From positions 1,302,001 to 1,366,000 of the forward strand of contig NZ_CP101156.1 of the NCBI RefSeq assembly GCF_024298845.1: DNA of 64,000 nucleotides, written 5' to 3'. A model generated the notes under the pieces. The model saw only the letters and a list, made by a program, of their open reading frames with translations. It was not told the DNA's origin and did no database searches. How positions within the stretch are numbered: position 1 is the first letter of the stretch; each line of letters starts with the position of its first letter. Source of the stretch: Natronosalvus amylolyticus (GTDB lineage Archaea > Halobacteriota > Halobacteria > Halobacteriales > Natrialbaceae). Below are positions 20,023-29,058 of this stretch, in pieces. Both the position numbers and the translations under genes were made by a program.

Positions 20023-20988
20023 ATGAAACGCCCGCCTCGACAAAAAGCGCGCACGGAGACGACATCGACGGAGGAAACCGAGACAGAGGAGGGCCGGACC
20101 TGTCCGGAGTGTAACTCTAGTTCACTACGCCAAAGTGCAGACGGCAGCGAGGTCAGCTGTGAAGACTGTGGCTTGATCCTCGAGGAAGAAACTATCGACC
20201 GGGGGCCCGAATGGCGGGCATTCAACGCCTCCGAACGCGATAGTAAATCCCGCGTCGGTGCGCCGACGACCCAGACGATGCACGACAAGGGGCTGACGAC
20301 GACCATCGACTGGAAGAACAAAGACGCCTACGGCCGGTCGCTCTCCTCCGAAAAACGCAGTCAGATGAATCGGTTGCGCAAGTGGCAAGAACGAATCCGA
20401 ACCAAAGACGCCGGCGAACGCAACCTCCAGTTTGCACTCTCCGAAACCGATCGCATGGCCTCCGCGCTGGGCGTTCCGCGTTCGGTCCGGGAAGTCGCGA
20501 GCGTCCTCTATCGACGCGCCCTCGAGGAAGACCTCATCCGCGGGCGCTCCATCGAAGGCGTCGCAACGAGTACGCTGTATGCCGCCTGTCGGATGGAAGG
20601 CATCCCACGCTCGCTCGACGAAGTATCGGCCGTCTCGCGCGTCGACCGGATGGAAATCGGCCGCACGTATCGGTACATCTCGAAAGAACTCGGCCTCGAG
20701 ATGCAACCCGTCGACCCGAAGAAGTACGTCCCACGATTCTGTTCGGAACTCGAACTTTCCGAGGAAGTCCAGAACAAGGCCAACGAGATCATCGACACCA
20801 CCGCCGAGCAGGGGCTGCTCTCCGGAAAATCACCGACCGGGTATGCAGCGGCCGCGATCTATGCTGCCGCCCTGTTGTGTAACGAAAAGAAAACGCAGAA
20901 CGAAGTCGCCAACGTCGCCCAGGTTACCGAGGTCACGATCCGAAATCGGTACCAAGAACAGATCAGCGCGATGGGTTTCCCGAACTAG
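20023..20988 (+). CDS. tfb: Transcription initiation factor IIB (TFB)
   Basis: A 321-residue general transcription factor. The zinc ribbon is CPECNSSS...CEDCG (residues about 27-48), the B-reader/linker is [15 protein letters not shown], and two cyclin folds follow (about 120-215 and 220-315). It bridges TBP on the TATA box and RNA polymerase. Sequence is close to standard haloarchaeal TFBs. Haloarchaea carry several tfb genes. It is flanked by a TGTTAACA palindrome and a TATA element. Confidence 0.95.
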   Translation: MKRPPRQKARTETTSTEETETEEGRTCPECNSSSLRQSADGSEVSCEDCGLILEEETIDRGPEWRAFNASERDSKSRVGAPTTQTMHDKGLTTTIDWKNKDAYGRSLSSEKRSQMNRLRKWQERIRTKDAGERNLQFALSETDRMASALGVPRSVREVASVLYRRALEEDLIRGRSIEGVATSTLYAACRMEGIPRSLDEVSAVSRVDRMEIGRTYRYISKELGLEMQPVDPKKYVPRFCSELELSEEVQNKANEIIDTTAEQGLLSGKSPTGYAAAAIYAAALLCNEKKTQNEVANVAQVTEVTIRNRYQEQISAMGFPN

Positions 20989-21121
20989 AGTCGGGGTCGG
21001 CGTTCCTCGAGTTCTTCGCTGGGGCTGCGTCCAACGGTACTGATGACTCTCGAGCCGTTTTACCCTGTAATAGCCGGTGAAAACCGGAGGCTGTGGTATT
21101 TTACAGACCCATACCGACAGG

Positions 21122-21481
21122 ATGGCTATGGGAGGTGGATTGGAACCGACCGAGAAGTACGACGGCACCATCAGAGTCAGACTGTTAGAGGATGCTGCGA
21201 AGACGACAGAGATTCGCTGTGCCTCATACCACGATGCTATCGGCGTTGTAAAAGACCGCCAGGGTTCAGTGACAGCAGCGAAGATTATCGATCGAGACGA
21301 TGACGTGGTATTCACCTCCGCAGAGATGGATATCGACGACTGGGCGCGTAAGTGGGAACATGCGAAACGGAGCCTCTCAGTGACCGTCGACGCATACGAC
21401 TGCCCGTACGACAATATCGCTTGCGTCGCCGATGACCTGTGTGTCCGCTGTAAGATGGACACAGTGCAAAGCCAGTACTGA
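21122..21481 (+). CDS. Small cysteine-cluster protein, unknown function
   Basis: About 119 residues from ATG 21122 (ATG 21128, preceded by no better ribosome site, is an alternative; the frame is open from 21077). The N-terminal half is a small acidic beta-rich domain (KYDGTIRVRLLEDAA). The last 30 residues hold four cysteines in DCPYDNIAC and LCVRC, a likely metal site. Such short C-x2-C proteins are frequent in haloarchaea and often regulatory, but no function can be assigned. Confidence 0.6.
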   Translation: MAMGGGLEPTEKYDGTIRVRLLEDAAKTTEIRCASYHDAIGVVKDRQGSVTAAKIIDRDDDVVFTSAEMDIDDWARKWEHAKRSLSVTVDAYDCPYDNIACVADDLCVRCKMDTVQSQY

Positions 21482-21685
21482 CTCGAGGTTCGTGACGATG
21501 GCATCCGAGGGACGGTTGGTTTTGTCGGGAACAACCGGCCAGAAACAGTAGCAACTACGTTGGTGGCCAGAAGCAAGCCGAGGGAGAGACGATACCGAGG
21601 TAAACGACTGCGGGCCGGACGACTGGGAAACTCTCGTTGCTTCCTTTACACCTATACTGTCAACAAGGGCACTCGTTGACACCGG

Positions 21686-21693
21686 TGTTAACA
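21686..21693. promoter_or_regulatory. TGTTAACA palindrome, distal copy
   Basis: Distal of two identical octamers upstream of the Liv receptor, extended here to GGTGTTAACATG. The centre-to-centre distance to the proximal copy is 31 bases, about three helical turns, which would put both on the same DNA face. Confidence 0.5.
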
Positions 21694-21716
21694 TGTACAC
21701 ATTTGACTATTTTATG

Positions 21717-21724
21717 TGTTAACA
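21717..21724. promoter_or_regulatory. TGTTAACA palindrome, proximal copy
   Basis: Proximal copy, 47 bases before ATG 21772 and immediately ahead of a CATATGTA TATA-like element. The position is typical for an archaeal activator site just upstream of the TATA box. Confidence 0.5.
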
Positions 21725-21771
21725 GCTATCATATGTATGGCAACACAGCCACCACAAGGTGTTCGTTCGCG

Positions 21772-23109
21772 ATGAACGATCCTGGAATTTCGGCAGCTGA
21801 AGAGGGGAGTATCGAACGAAGAGATATACTGAAACTCGTCGGCGGATCGGCGCTTGCAGTCGCACTCGCTGGCTGTACAGAACTCGTGGGTGATGATGAC
21901 GACGCGACCACCACCAGTGACAACGGGGATATTCCCGACGAGCCGATCGAAGCAGGATTGCAAACGTTTCGGGAAGGTGCACCGGCGGTTCTCGGGTTGC
22001 AAGCGGAGTATGGCGCAGAAACGGCTGTCCGACGAATCAATGCAAACGGCGGCGTTGCGGGCCGGCAGATCGAACTCGATATCGTTGAAGAGGGAACCGA
22101 ACAACTCGAGAATTACCAGCAGTTCGTTGAGGAGGGGAAAGAGGTCACGTTCGGACCAATCTCGAGCGGCGGTCACGAAGCGATGGTCCCCGAAATCGAT
22201 GACCAGGGCGTGGTCAACGTTGCGACTGACGGAACGGTGACGACGCTGTACGAGGAAGATTACCCAGATACGACGTACTCGTTCCGATTCCAGAACCACG
22301 ACGTGATGGAGGCACTCTCGGCGGCTATCGAGGCGGTTGAGATCCTTGGCGCGGACAACATCGAGACGTACGCTGGCGTCAATCCAAACTACGCATTCGG
22401 CGAAGACGAGATGGCGATTTTCCGTGCAGGAATCGAGCAACTGACGGATGCGGAGGAAGTCTACAACGGGACGCCGGATCTCGGTGCTCCTGACATGTCG
22501 ACGCACGTCACGAATATCAACAGCGAAGAGCCTGACGTCGTCTTCACGAGCTGTTGGGGCGGCGACGCCACGTTGCTCCTCTCTCAGGGGCAGGCAAACA
22601 ACATGCTCGACAACACTGAACTCGTCGTCGGCCCCGTTCTGTACGGATCAGCCAACGATTACGAGGAAGGCGACCTCGAGGGCCCAATCTACTCGGGTTC
22701 GCGGAACTTCTACTGGGACCAACCCAGCACCGACCAGTGGTCGCCCGCTGCGGACCTGTTCGACGAAGTACAAGATGAGTACGGCGTCATCCCCACGGCC
22801 CACTTCATGAGCGGCTACGGTGCGGTTACCGCGTGGGCAACGGCAGCCGACAAGGCAGTCAGACTCCTCGGGCGGTGGCCCGAGCAGGAGGAAATCGCAA
22901 TGATACTCGAGGAACACGGGTTTTACACGCCGGCGGGCTACCACGTCATGTCCACCGACCACCAGGGCTACTCGAATGCCCACTTCGGCGAAATAGTGTG
23001 GTCAGATGAGGTCGGCGGCGCAGTTCTCGAGGATGTCAACGTCTACGCGCCCGAAGAGGTGTCACCACCACCGGGAATGACGTCACTGGACTGGATCGGT
23101 AGCTGGTGA
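21772..23109 (+). CDS. Substrate-binding lipoprotein of the second Liv-type ABC transporter
   Basis: A 445-residue Peripla_BP_6 receptor from ATG 21772. The N-terminus has a Tat-like ERRDILK, hydrophobic core and lipobox LAGC, then a Asp/Thr linker. The mature part opens GLQTFREGAPAVLGLQAEYGAE, followed by the family pattern RRINANGGVAGRQIELD. It ends with the unusual PPGMTSLDWIGSW. The upstream in-frame extension to 21637 is not signal-like and is rejected. The ligand is unknown; the operon suggests a small organic acid, sulfonate or amide rather than a standard amino acid. Confidence 0.9.
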   Translation: MNDPGISAAEEGSIERRDILKLVGGSALAVALAGCTELVGDDDDATTTSDNGDIPDEPIEAGLQTFREGAPAVLGLQAEYGAETAVRRINANGGVAGRQIELDIVEEGTEQLENYQQFVEEGKEVTFGPISSGGHEAMVPEIDDQGVVNVATDGTVTTLYEEDYPDTTYSFRFQNHDVMEALSAAIEAVEILGADNIETYAGVNPNYAFGEDEMAIFRAGIEQLTDAEEVYNGTPDLGAPDMSTHVTNINSEEPDVVFTSCWGGDATLLLSQGQANNMLDNTELVVGPVLYGSANDYEEGDLEGPIYSGSRNFYWDQPSTDQWSPAADLFDEVQDEYGVIPTAHFMSGYGAVTAWATAADKAVRLLGRWPEQEEIAMILEEHGFYTPAGYHVMSTDHQGYSNAHFGEIVWSDEVGGAVLEDVNVYAPEEVSPPPGMTSLDWIGSW

Positions 23110-23196
23110 CCGGAACTAACGGCCTACTCAATATCAGTTTATGATGTTTTCAAGACAACACAACCAAGACCAGCAGGATAGTGGGGTATAAGAACA

Positions 23197-24135
23197 ATGG
23201 TCGAATCCCTCGTAGCGCATACGCTCAACGGCCTCTACTACGGGCTAATTCTGTTTATGATCGCCTCTGGAATGACGATCATTTTCGGCGTGCTGGGAAT
23301 CTTGAACCTCGCCCACGGTGAGTTGTATGCACTCGGAGCGTTTCTCGTGTTCAGTATCGTCGGCTTCTTGACCGGGTTGGTGGCCGAACCGACCGGCCAC
23401 TTCACGGCAATCATTTTCGCCGTTGTCGTTCTGCTTGGGTCGCTCGCGGCCGCTGCCGTCTTGTTGCCAGTCGGTGCGACCCTCGAAGCGATCTTTGTCA
23501 GGCCGATCTACGAACGTGAGGACGTCTATCAGCTCCTATTGACGTATGCGTTGTTGTTGATCTTCATCGATGTGATGAAATTTGGCTGGGGGACGTCCCC
23601 GGTCAACACCACCGTGTACAGCACGCTCAACGAGGTCCCGACGACGGAACTGGTCGGCTTCAGTTATCCCTCGTACAACATCATCGTCATCCTCGTCGGT
23701 ACCGTGGTTTTCGCATGGCTCGTCTGGTTCTTCGACCGAACGAAGACCGGCCGAATCGTTCGCGCGACCGCGATCAACCGAGAGATGTCGACCGCCATTG
23801 GCGTCAGCACGGATCGGACGTTCACCCTCGTCTTTGCGATGGGCGCGTTTTTCGCCGGGTTCGGCGGTGCGATGGCCAGTATCGGCCCTGGACCCGCCTT
23901 CCTCGAGATGGGGCTTGACCCCCTCGTCCTCTCGTTCGTCATCATCGTGATCGGCGGCCTCGGGAGTCTGAAAGGCGCGTTCGTCGCTGCGATACTGGTC
24001 GGCGTCATCAGCCGGTGGACCGTCGGTGTGTTCAACCTGCCCCAGCTAGAGCTGGCAGCACCGTTCATCCTGATGGCAATTATTCTCCTGCTCAAACCCG
24101 AGGGTCTCTACGGTACGTGGGGTGAGATCGAATGA
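23197..24135 (+). CDS. livH: Liv-type ABC transporter permease, LivH family
   Basis: A 312-residue permease with about eight helices. LivH marks: LNGLYYGLILFMIASGMTI, GILNLAHGELYALGAF, RATAINREMSTAIGV (ATPase coupling loop) and GGLGSLKGAFVAAIL. It overlaps livM by 4 bases. Gene order receptor-H-M-G-F is that of a complete importer. Confidence 0.93.
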   Translation: MVESLVAHTLNGLYYGLILFMIASGMTIIFGVLGILNLAHGELYALGAFLVFSIVGFLTGLVAEPTGHFTAIIFAVVVLLGSLAAAAVLLPVGATLEAIFVRPIYEREDVYQLLLTYALLLIFIDVMKFGWGTSPVNTTVYSTLNEVPTTELVGFSYPSYNIIVILVGTVVFAWLVWFFDRTKTGRIVRATAINREMSTAIGVSTDRTFTLVFAMGAFFAGFGGAMASIGPGPAFLEMGLDPLVLSFVIIVIGGLGSLKGAFVAAILVGVISRWTVGVFNLPQLELAAPFILMAIILLLKPEGLYGTWGEIE

Positions 24136-25298
24136 GCCGCTTCCTCGTCGAACGCGACGGCAAAACGCACTTTCGGCCTATGAAGGGGCTCGAACTCACC
24201 GCTGGGCAAGTAGTGTTAACACTCCTCGGAATCGTTGCGCTCTTTGCCGTGCCCGATATCACCAGCGCCACGGCGCTGTCGTTCTCGATTATTCATCAGG
24301 GCATCCTGTTCGGACTCGCTGCAGTCGGTCTGAACTTGCTGTTGCGTCACACCGAACTCGTTTCCTTCGGTCATGCAGCCTTCTTTGGTGCTGGCGCGTA
24401 CGGGGTTGCCGTACTGTCCTCGCACTACGAGGTCTCGAGTGGCTTCCTGTTGCTCCTCGGTGCCATTGCCGTAGCGACGGTTCTCGCACTCGTAATCGGC
24501 TACCTCGTCGCCGGCTACCTCGATATCTACTTTGCACTGTTGACGCTCGCGTTCAATCAGGTGTTGTTCGCGTTCGTTCTCCAGAGCGGATACTTCAACT
24601 ACAACGACGGCCTCTCGGTCCGGGTCGGCGGTGACCGACCATCGCTGCTCGGAATCGATCAGTGGCTCGTCGCGACGCTCGGCACCGATCCGATTACAGC
24701 CTACAACTACACCCTCTATTACCTCACTGTGGTCATCCTCCTCGTCATGCTCGTCGTGACGTGGAAAATCGTCAACTCACCGTTCGGCAGGGCACTCGAC
24801 GCAATCGGGCAAGATCGAACCCGCGCTCAGTTTATCGGCATTCCCGTCGATCGCTACGTCTGGATCGCGTTCACGCTTTCCGGCATCTATGGCGGGATCG
24901 CCGGCGGACTGTTCGCCCTCTTGCAACTGCACGTCCGACCCGAGCCCGTCTTGTTCGTCTTCGTCTCCGGTGAAATCCTGTTCATGGCGATTCTCGGCGG
25001 CATCGGAACGCTCGTCGGGCCGATCATCGGCGGCATCGTCCTCATCTATTTGCTCCGACTGGCTCGGTTCTACGTCGAGTACTATCACGCCCTCACGGGT
25101 ATCGTGTTGTTGCTCGTCGTGTTCGTATTGCCAAAAGGCATGCTGGGGACGCTCCCCGAGATATCGGCTGGACTCGATCGACGCCGTCAGGATCCGACAC
25201 TGCTTCGCGATGACGTAACCACGATTGGGGCTTCGATCAGGGAGCGATTGTATCGTGCCGTAAGTACCGTCCGAATCATCATATTCGGGGTGAAATAG
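24132..25298 (+). CDS. livM: Liv-type ABC transporter permease, LivM family
   Basis: A 388-residue polytopic protein. LivM marks: GLNLLLRHTELVSFGHAAFFG, DIYFALLTLAFNQVLF, SPFGRALDAIGQDRTRAQFIG and GGIGTLVGPIIGG. A C-terminal cytosolic tail of about 45 residues follows the last helix. It abuts the ATPase gene without a gap. A TGTTAACA copy at 24214 falls inside the coding region. Confidence 0.93.
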   Translation: MSRFLVERDGKTHFRPMKGLELTAGQVVLTLLGIVALFAVPDITSATALSFSIIHQGILFGLAAVGLNLLLRHTELVSFGHAAFFGAGAYGVAVLSSHYEVSSGFLLLLGAIAVATVLALVIGYLVAGYLDIYFALLTLAFNQVLFAFVLQSGYFNYNDGLSVRVGGDRPSLLGIDQWLVATLGTDPITAYNYTLYYLTVVILLVMLVVTWKIVNSPFGRALDAIGQDRTRAQFIGIPVDRYVWIAFTLSGIYGGIAGGLFALLQLHVRPEPVLFVFVSGEILFMAILGGIGTLVGPIIGGIVLIYLLRLARFYVEYYHALTGIVLLLVVFVLPKGMLGTLPEISAGLDRRRQDPTLLRDDVTTIGASIRERLYRAVSTVRIIIFGVK

Positions 25299-26075
25299 AT
25301 GCTCGAAGCACGTAACCTACGCAAAGAGTTCGGAGAACTGCGCGCCACCGACGACGTCTCGCTTCGCTTCGGCGAGACGCCTGGCGAGATGGTGTTCATC
25401 GTCGGTCCAAACGGCGCTGGAAAAACGACACTGATCAATCTCCTGACAGGCCTACTCGAGCCCGATCAGGGTTCGGTCGTCATCCACGAGGACGACGGAA
25501 ACGGCTCGACGACCGAGCGCGATATTACGACGACTGCCCCGGAAAAGCGGGTGAAATCCGGCCTCGTTCGGAGCTTCCAGATCGTCCACGTCTTCGAGGA
25601 GATGACGGTTCGGGAGAACCTTCGCGTCGCCGTCCTCTCCCGATACGGCAGAACGCTGAGTATGGGGTCGCTCGACGACGACCACGACGAGGTCGAGGAG
25701 ACGGTCGACGACCTGCTCGCGCAGTTTCGCCTCGAAGACGTCGCCGAGGAGGTTGCAGAGACGCTCCCACACGGCGACCGCAAACTGCTCGACGTCGCGA
25801 TGTCGTTCGGTCTCGATCCGACCTACCTGCTGCTCGACGAACCGACATCCGGTGTCGCAACACGAGAGAAAGAGTACGTCATCGAGACCATCGTCCAGGC
25901 GAGCGAAGCCGACGACGTGACTACAGTGACGATCGAACACGACATGGATCTCGTCAAGGAGTACGCCGATCGGCTGGTCGTTCTTCACAACGGAAGCGTC
26001 TTTCGGGAGGGAGCGCCGGAACTGCTCGAGACCGACTCGGAACTGCGACGGGTACTCCTTGGGGTGGACGAATGA
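25299..26075 (+). CDS. livG: Liv-type ABC transporter ATPase, LivG family
   Basis: A 258-residue ABC ATPase with Walker A GPNGAGKTT and Walker B YLLLDEPTSGVA. The signature is altered to LPHGDRKLLDVAM instead of LSGGQ; an SHGQ-like signature is typical of the urea-transporter ATPase UrtD and some amide/sulfonate relatives. The switch histidine is in TIEHDMDLV. Start and previous stop are adjacent (TAG ATG). Confidence 0.92.
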   Translation: MLEARNLRKEFGELRATDDVSLRFGETPGEMVFIVGPNGAGKTTLINLLTGLLEPDQGSVVIHEDDGNGSTTERDITTTAPEKRVKSGLVRSFQIVHVFEEMTVRENLRVAVLSRYGRTLSMGSLDDDHDEVEETVDDLLAQFRLEDVAEEVAETLPHGDRKLLDVAMSFGLDPTYLLLDEPTSGVATREKEYVIETIVQASEADDVTTVTIEHDMDLVKEYADRLVVLHNGSVFREGAPELLETDSELRRVLLGVDE

Positions 26076-26803
26076 CCCAGCCATTACTCGAGATTTCGAA
26101 TCTCTCTGCCACTGTCGCGGGCTTCGAAGTGACTCACGGTATCGACCTCAGCGTCGAGGAAGGTGAAGCCGTCGCTCTCGTCGGTCGTAACGGCGCCGGA
26201 AAAACGTCGACGTTTCGCTCGGTTATGGGACTGACGCCGATCGCAAACGGCTCGATTCGTTTTAAGGGCGAGGAGATGACCGATCTTCGACCGGAACTCA
26301 TCCCGCGTCGAGGCATTGGATACCAGCCGGAAAACCGCGAACTCTTCACCGGGATGACTGTCGAAGAGAACTTTCGGCTGCCAATCTGGACGTCCGGTGA
26401 CGCCCGTGGCGTCGAGGACGAGGACGTGATGGTCGAGAGTATCTTCGAGTTGTTCTCGGAGTTGGAGCGACGACGGGACGCCGAAGTGCAGAACTTGAGC
26501 GGCGGGCAAGGGAAGATGACAGCCATCGGTCGCGCCCTCGCCCTCAATCCCGACTTACTCATCCTCGACGAACCGCTCGAGGGACTGGCACCGGTCATCG
26601 TCGAGAATCTCAAGACGTACATCCACCAGATTATCGACCGCGGTATTTCGGTACTGATAGCGGAATCGAACGCGAGTCACGTTCCCGAAATCGTCGACCG
26701 AATGTACGTCATGGAGCGCGGAGAGATCGTCGATAGCGGCGATCCGGACGTCCTCATGGAGGACGAGAAGATACAGATGTTGATGCAAGGTGGTGGCGAG
26801 TGA
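26072..26803 (+). CDS. livF: Liv-type ABC transporter ATPase, LivF family
   Basis: A 243-residue ABC ATPase: Walker A GRNGAGKTS, signature LSGGQGKMTAIGRAL, Walker B LLILDEPLEGLAP. The switch position is LIAESNASHV, with a serine/asparagine in place of the usual His after the strand. Overlaps livG by ATGA. Last transporter gene; an SDR gene follows 37 bases later on the same strand. Confidence 0.92.
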   Translation: MTQPLLEISNLSATVAGFEVTHGIDLSVEEGEAVALVGRNGAGKTSTFRSVMGLTPIANGSIRFKGEEMTDLRPELIPRRGIGYQPENRELFTGMTVEENFRLPIWTSGDARGVEDEDVMVESIFELFSELERRRDAEVQNLSGGQGKMTAIGRALALNPDLLILDEPLEGLAPVIVENLKTYIHQIIDRGISVLIAESNASHVPEIVDRMYVMERGEIVDSGDPDVLMEDEKIQMLMQGGGE

Positions 26804-26840
26804 CGAACACGCGTTCTCGGAGTCGGTATCGCGTACCCGT

Positions 26841-27611
26841 ATGACTCGACAAACCGTCTTCGTCACCGGTGCCAGCCAGGGTATCGGACGACAGATCGCC
26901 CTCGCTTTCGGTGCTCGAGGCGCTAACGTTGCGCTTGCGGCACGGGGCGATGGAATCGACGAAACGGCTGCACTGATCGACGGCACTGAACGGGCGCTCC
27001 CAATCCGAACGGACGTGACCGACGAGCCTTCTGTTCGGGAAGCGATCGAGCAGACGGTCGAAACGTTCGGTGGTCTCGACGTACTCGTTAACAACGCGGG
27101 TATTGCCGGACCGACGGCCCCGATAGAGTCGGTCGAACGCGAAGCGTGGGATCGAACGATGGCCGTCAACCTCACGGGTCCGTATCTGACGACGAAACAC
27201 GCCGCGTCCCACCTCCGCGAGAGCGATCGAGCCAGCGTCATCAACATCTCCTCGATCAGCGGCAAGCGCCCGCTCGAGAACCGGACGCCGTACACCGCTT
27301 CGAAGATGGCGGTGATCGGTCTCACCCGTACGCTTGCGTTCGAACTTGGTGCGGACGACGTGACGGTGAACGCGATCTGTCCGGGTGCAACCAGGGGGCC
27401 GCGGATCGACGCCGTCATCGAGGCCCAGGCCGAGTCGCTCGGCGTCGACTTCGAGGAGGCAAAACAGCAGGTGTTCACCGACGATGCGGCGCTCGAGACC
27501 CTGGTCGACGCCGAGGACGTTGCAGAGATGGCGGTGTTCCTCGCGAGCGACGCCGGGCAACACATTACCGGACAGGATATCAACGTCGACGGCGGAACGG
27601 TCTGGTACTGA
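26841..27611 (+). CDS. Short-chain dehydrogenase/reductase (FabG-like)
   Basis: A 256-residue SDR from ATG 26841 (the frame opens at GTG 26790, but homology starts at TRQTVFVTGASQGIG). Cofactor motif TGASQGIG, NNAG, catalytic Ser in INISSIS and Tyr/Lys in YTASK are all present. The C-terminus GQDINVDGG is the classical tetramer-forming end. It is probably cotranscribed with the transporter and may oxidise or reduce the imported compound. The substrate is unknown; by context it is a candidate for a hydroxyl-group dehydrogenase partner of the HisD-like enzyme. Confidence 0.88.
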   Translation: MTRQTVFVTGASQGIGRQIALAFGARGANVALAARGDGIDETAALIDGTERALPIRTDVTDEPSVREAIEQTVETFGGLDVLVNNAGIAGPTAPIESVEREAWDRTMAVNLTGPYLTTKHAASHLRESDRASVINISSISGKRPLENRTPYTASKMAVIGLTRTLAFELGADDVTVNAICPGATRGPRIDAVIEAQAESLGVDFEEAKQQVFTDDAALETLVDAEDVAEMAVFLASDAGQHITGQDINVDGGTVWY

Positions 27612-27612
27612 G

Positions 27613-27694
27613 GTCAGTTCGTTTTTCATCGTCTCTACGTGCACTTTCTCTACGTGTTAAGACGATTCTCGGTGCTCGAGAGTTGTATCAATGA
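27613..27694. terminator. Convergent terminator region between SDR and hisD-like gene
   Basis: The 83-base gap between two converging genes contains CGTTTTTC at 27620-27627 for the plus strand. No hairpin is obvious. Confidence 0.3.
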
Positions 27695-28981
27695 TTATTG
27701 CTCATCGGTCTCTTTCCCAAACCGTTTCTCCGCGGAGATTCGATGAGCGACCGTTCCCTCGAGTTCACAGATTTTCGCTGCATGCGGTGCGATCGAAGCC
27801 GCCCCGTCCGCTGTCAGTTGCTGGTGGGTGAGCGTCTTCAGGTACGTACCAACCCAGATACCGCCGGTGTACGACGAAACCTCGAGCGTCGGAAGGCAGT
27901 GGTTAGTTCCGACAGCTTTGTCGCCGAAGACGACCGGCGAATGGTGGCCGAGAAAGAGCGACCCATAATTCACGAGGTCGTCGACGTACTCACGGGGTTC
28001 GTCGCTCATCACCTGGAGGTGTTCCATCGCGTAGTCGTTGGCGACCTCGATGGCGGCGTCCCGGTCGTCGGCGACGATCACCTCGCCATTTTGCTCCCAA
28101 CAGGTTCGCGCGGTTTCTGCCGTTGGGAGCGCTTTGAGTTGCGCCTCAACGGCGTCGATGGTGTCGTGAGCGAGAGTGTCCTCGAGTGAGACCAGGACAA
28201 CCCTCGAGTCGGTGTCGTGTTCGGCCTGGGCGAGCAGATCCGTTGCAACGAGTTCCGGGTCGGCGGTCTCGTCGGCGATGATGAGTACCTCGGTCGGGCC
28301 GGCAAGGAAGTCGACGCCGACGTGACCGAACACCTGTCGCTTGGCTTCGGTGGTGTAGACGTTTCCGGGTCCGGTGACGACATTGACTGACGGAACCGTC
28401 TCCGTCCCGTAGGCCATCGCCGCGATTGCCTGTGCGCCGCCGACGCAATAAATCTCGTCGGCACCGGCTTGATCCATAGCGTACAGCTGTGCCGGTTGCA
28501 CCCCGCCGTCCGGTTGCGGTGGTGCGCAGGCGACAATGTGGTCGACGCCAGCAACGGTTGCTGGGACGATCGTCATCGCAGGCGAGGCAACGAGCGGATA
28601 CCGGCCACCGGGCACGTAGACGCCTGCCCGTTCGATCGGAAGTACCCGTTGTCCGAGACGAATTCCCTCGCCGAACTCGCGTTCGAATCCTTCGATGTGT
28701 TCGGACTGCTCTTCGTGGAACGTCCGGACATTCTCGATGGTTGCATCGATGGCTTCGCGATCCGACTCGGCCAGTTGCTCGCGCGCTTGTGTCCGTTCGT
28801 CGTCGGTGACCCGTATCGACCCACGCTCAACGCCATCGAACTTGGTGGTAAGTGCTGCGACCGCCTCGTCACCATCGCGGCGAACGGCGGCAATGATCTC
28901 CGCAACGGAGTCGGTTACCTCCGGTGAAAACTCGAGCGACGGTCGTTCCGTCCCCTTGAGCCGTGTGAACTGAGTGTCCAT
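27695..28981 (-). CDS. HisD-family dehydrogenase, probably catabolic (HpsN-like)
   Basis: A 428-residue member of the histidinol dehydrogenase family. Zinc and catalytic residues are kept: AQAEHD (Gln, His), the EHLQV Glu-His pair and a late His. The pocket differs from biosynthetic HisD: after GTNHCLPT the sequence is GGIWVGTYLKTLTHQQLT rather than the SGLSV-type loop. To my knowledge that GGxWVG-LKT pattern marks HisD relatives that oxidise other alcohols, such as HpsN on 2,3-dihydroxypropane-1-sulfonate. It sits among a transporter, two SDRs and a regulator, with no other his gene. The octamer TGTTAACA is 37 bases upstream. Confidence 0.85.
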   Translation of the reverse strand: MDTQFTRLKGTERPSLEFSPEVTDSVAEIIAAVRRDGDEAVAALTTKFDGVERGSIRVTDDERTQAREQLAESDREAIDATIENVRTFHEEQSEHIEGFEREFGEGIRLGQRVLPIERAGVYVPGGRYPLVASPAMTIVPATVAGVDHIVACAPPQPDGGVQPAQLYAMDQAGADEIYCVGGAQAIAAMAYGTETVPSVNVVTGPGNVYTTEAKRQVFGHVGVDFLAGPTEVLIIADETADPELVATDLLAQAEHDTDSRVVLVSLEDTLAHDTIDAVEAQLKALPTAETARTCWEQNGEVIVADDRDAAIEVANDYAMEHLQVMSDEPREYVDDLVNYGSLFLGHHSPVVFGDKAVGTNHCLPTLEVSSYTGGIWVGTYLKTLTHQQLTADGAASIAPHAAKICELEGTVAHRISAEKRFGKETDEQ

Positions 28982-29017
28982 ACCAACGTGAACGGTCGAC
29001 TATCGAATAAACGCCGA

Positions 29018-29025
29018 TGTTAACA
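29018..29025. promoter_or_regulatory. TGTTAACA palindrome upstream of the HisD-like gene
   Basis: Perfect octamer 37 bases before the start codon at 28981, directly upstream of a minus-strand TTTATTCG TATA-like element at about 29004-29011. Same arrangement as at the receptor and second SDR genes. Confidence 0.5.
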
Positions 29026-29058
29026 CGGTAACACGGACACAGGAACTGTCCATGGAGT

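Larger units (their letters stand above)
21482..21771. other. Promoter region of the second Liv cluster
   Basis: The region contains two TGTTAACA palindromes and an AT-rich patch TTTGACTATTTTATG at 21702-21716, followed by CATATGTA at 21731. The frame upstream of ATG 21772 is open, but it does not look like protein. Confidence 0.5.

Noticed and set aside
21637-21771. Upstream extension of the second Liv receptor
   Set aside because: It would bury the Tat signal and it contains both TGTTAACA sites.
27695-28981. Biosynthetic histidinol dehydrogenase
   Set aside because: Substrate loop after NHCLPT differs and no other histidine gene is near; retained only as a family-level call.
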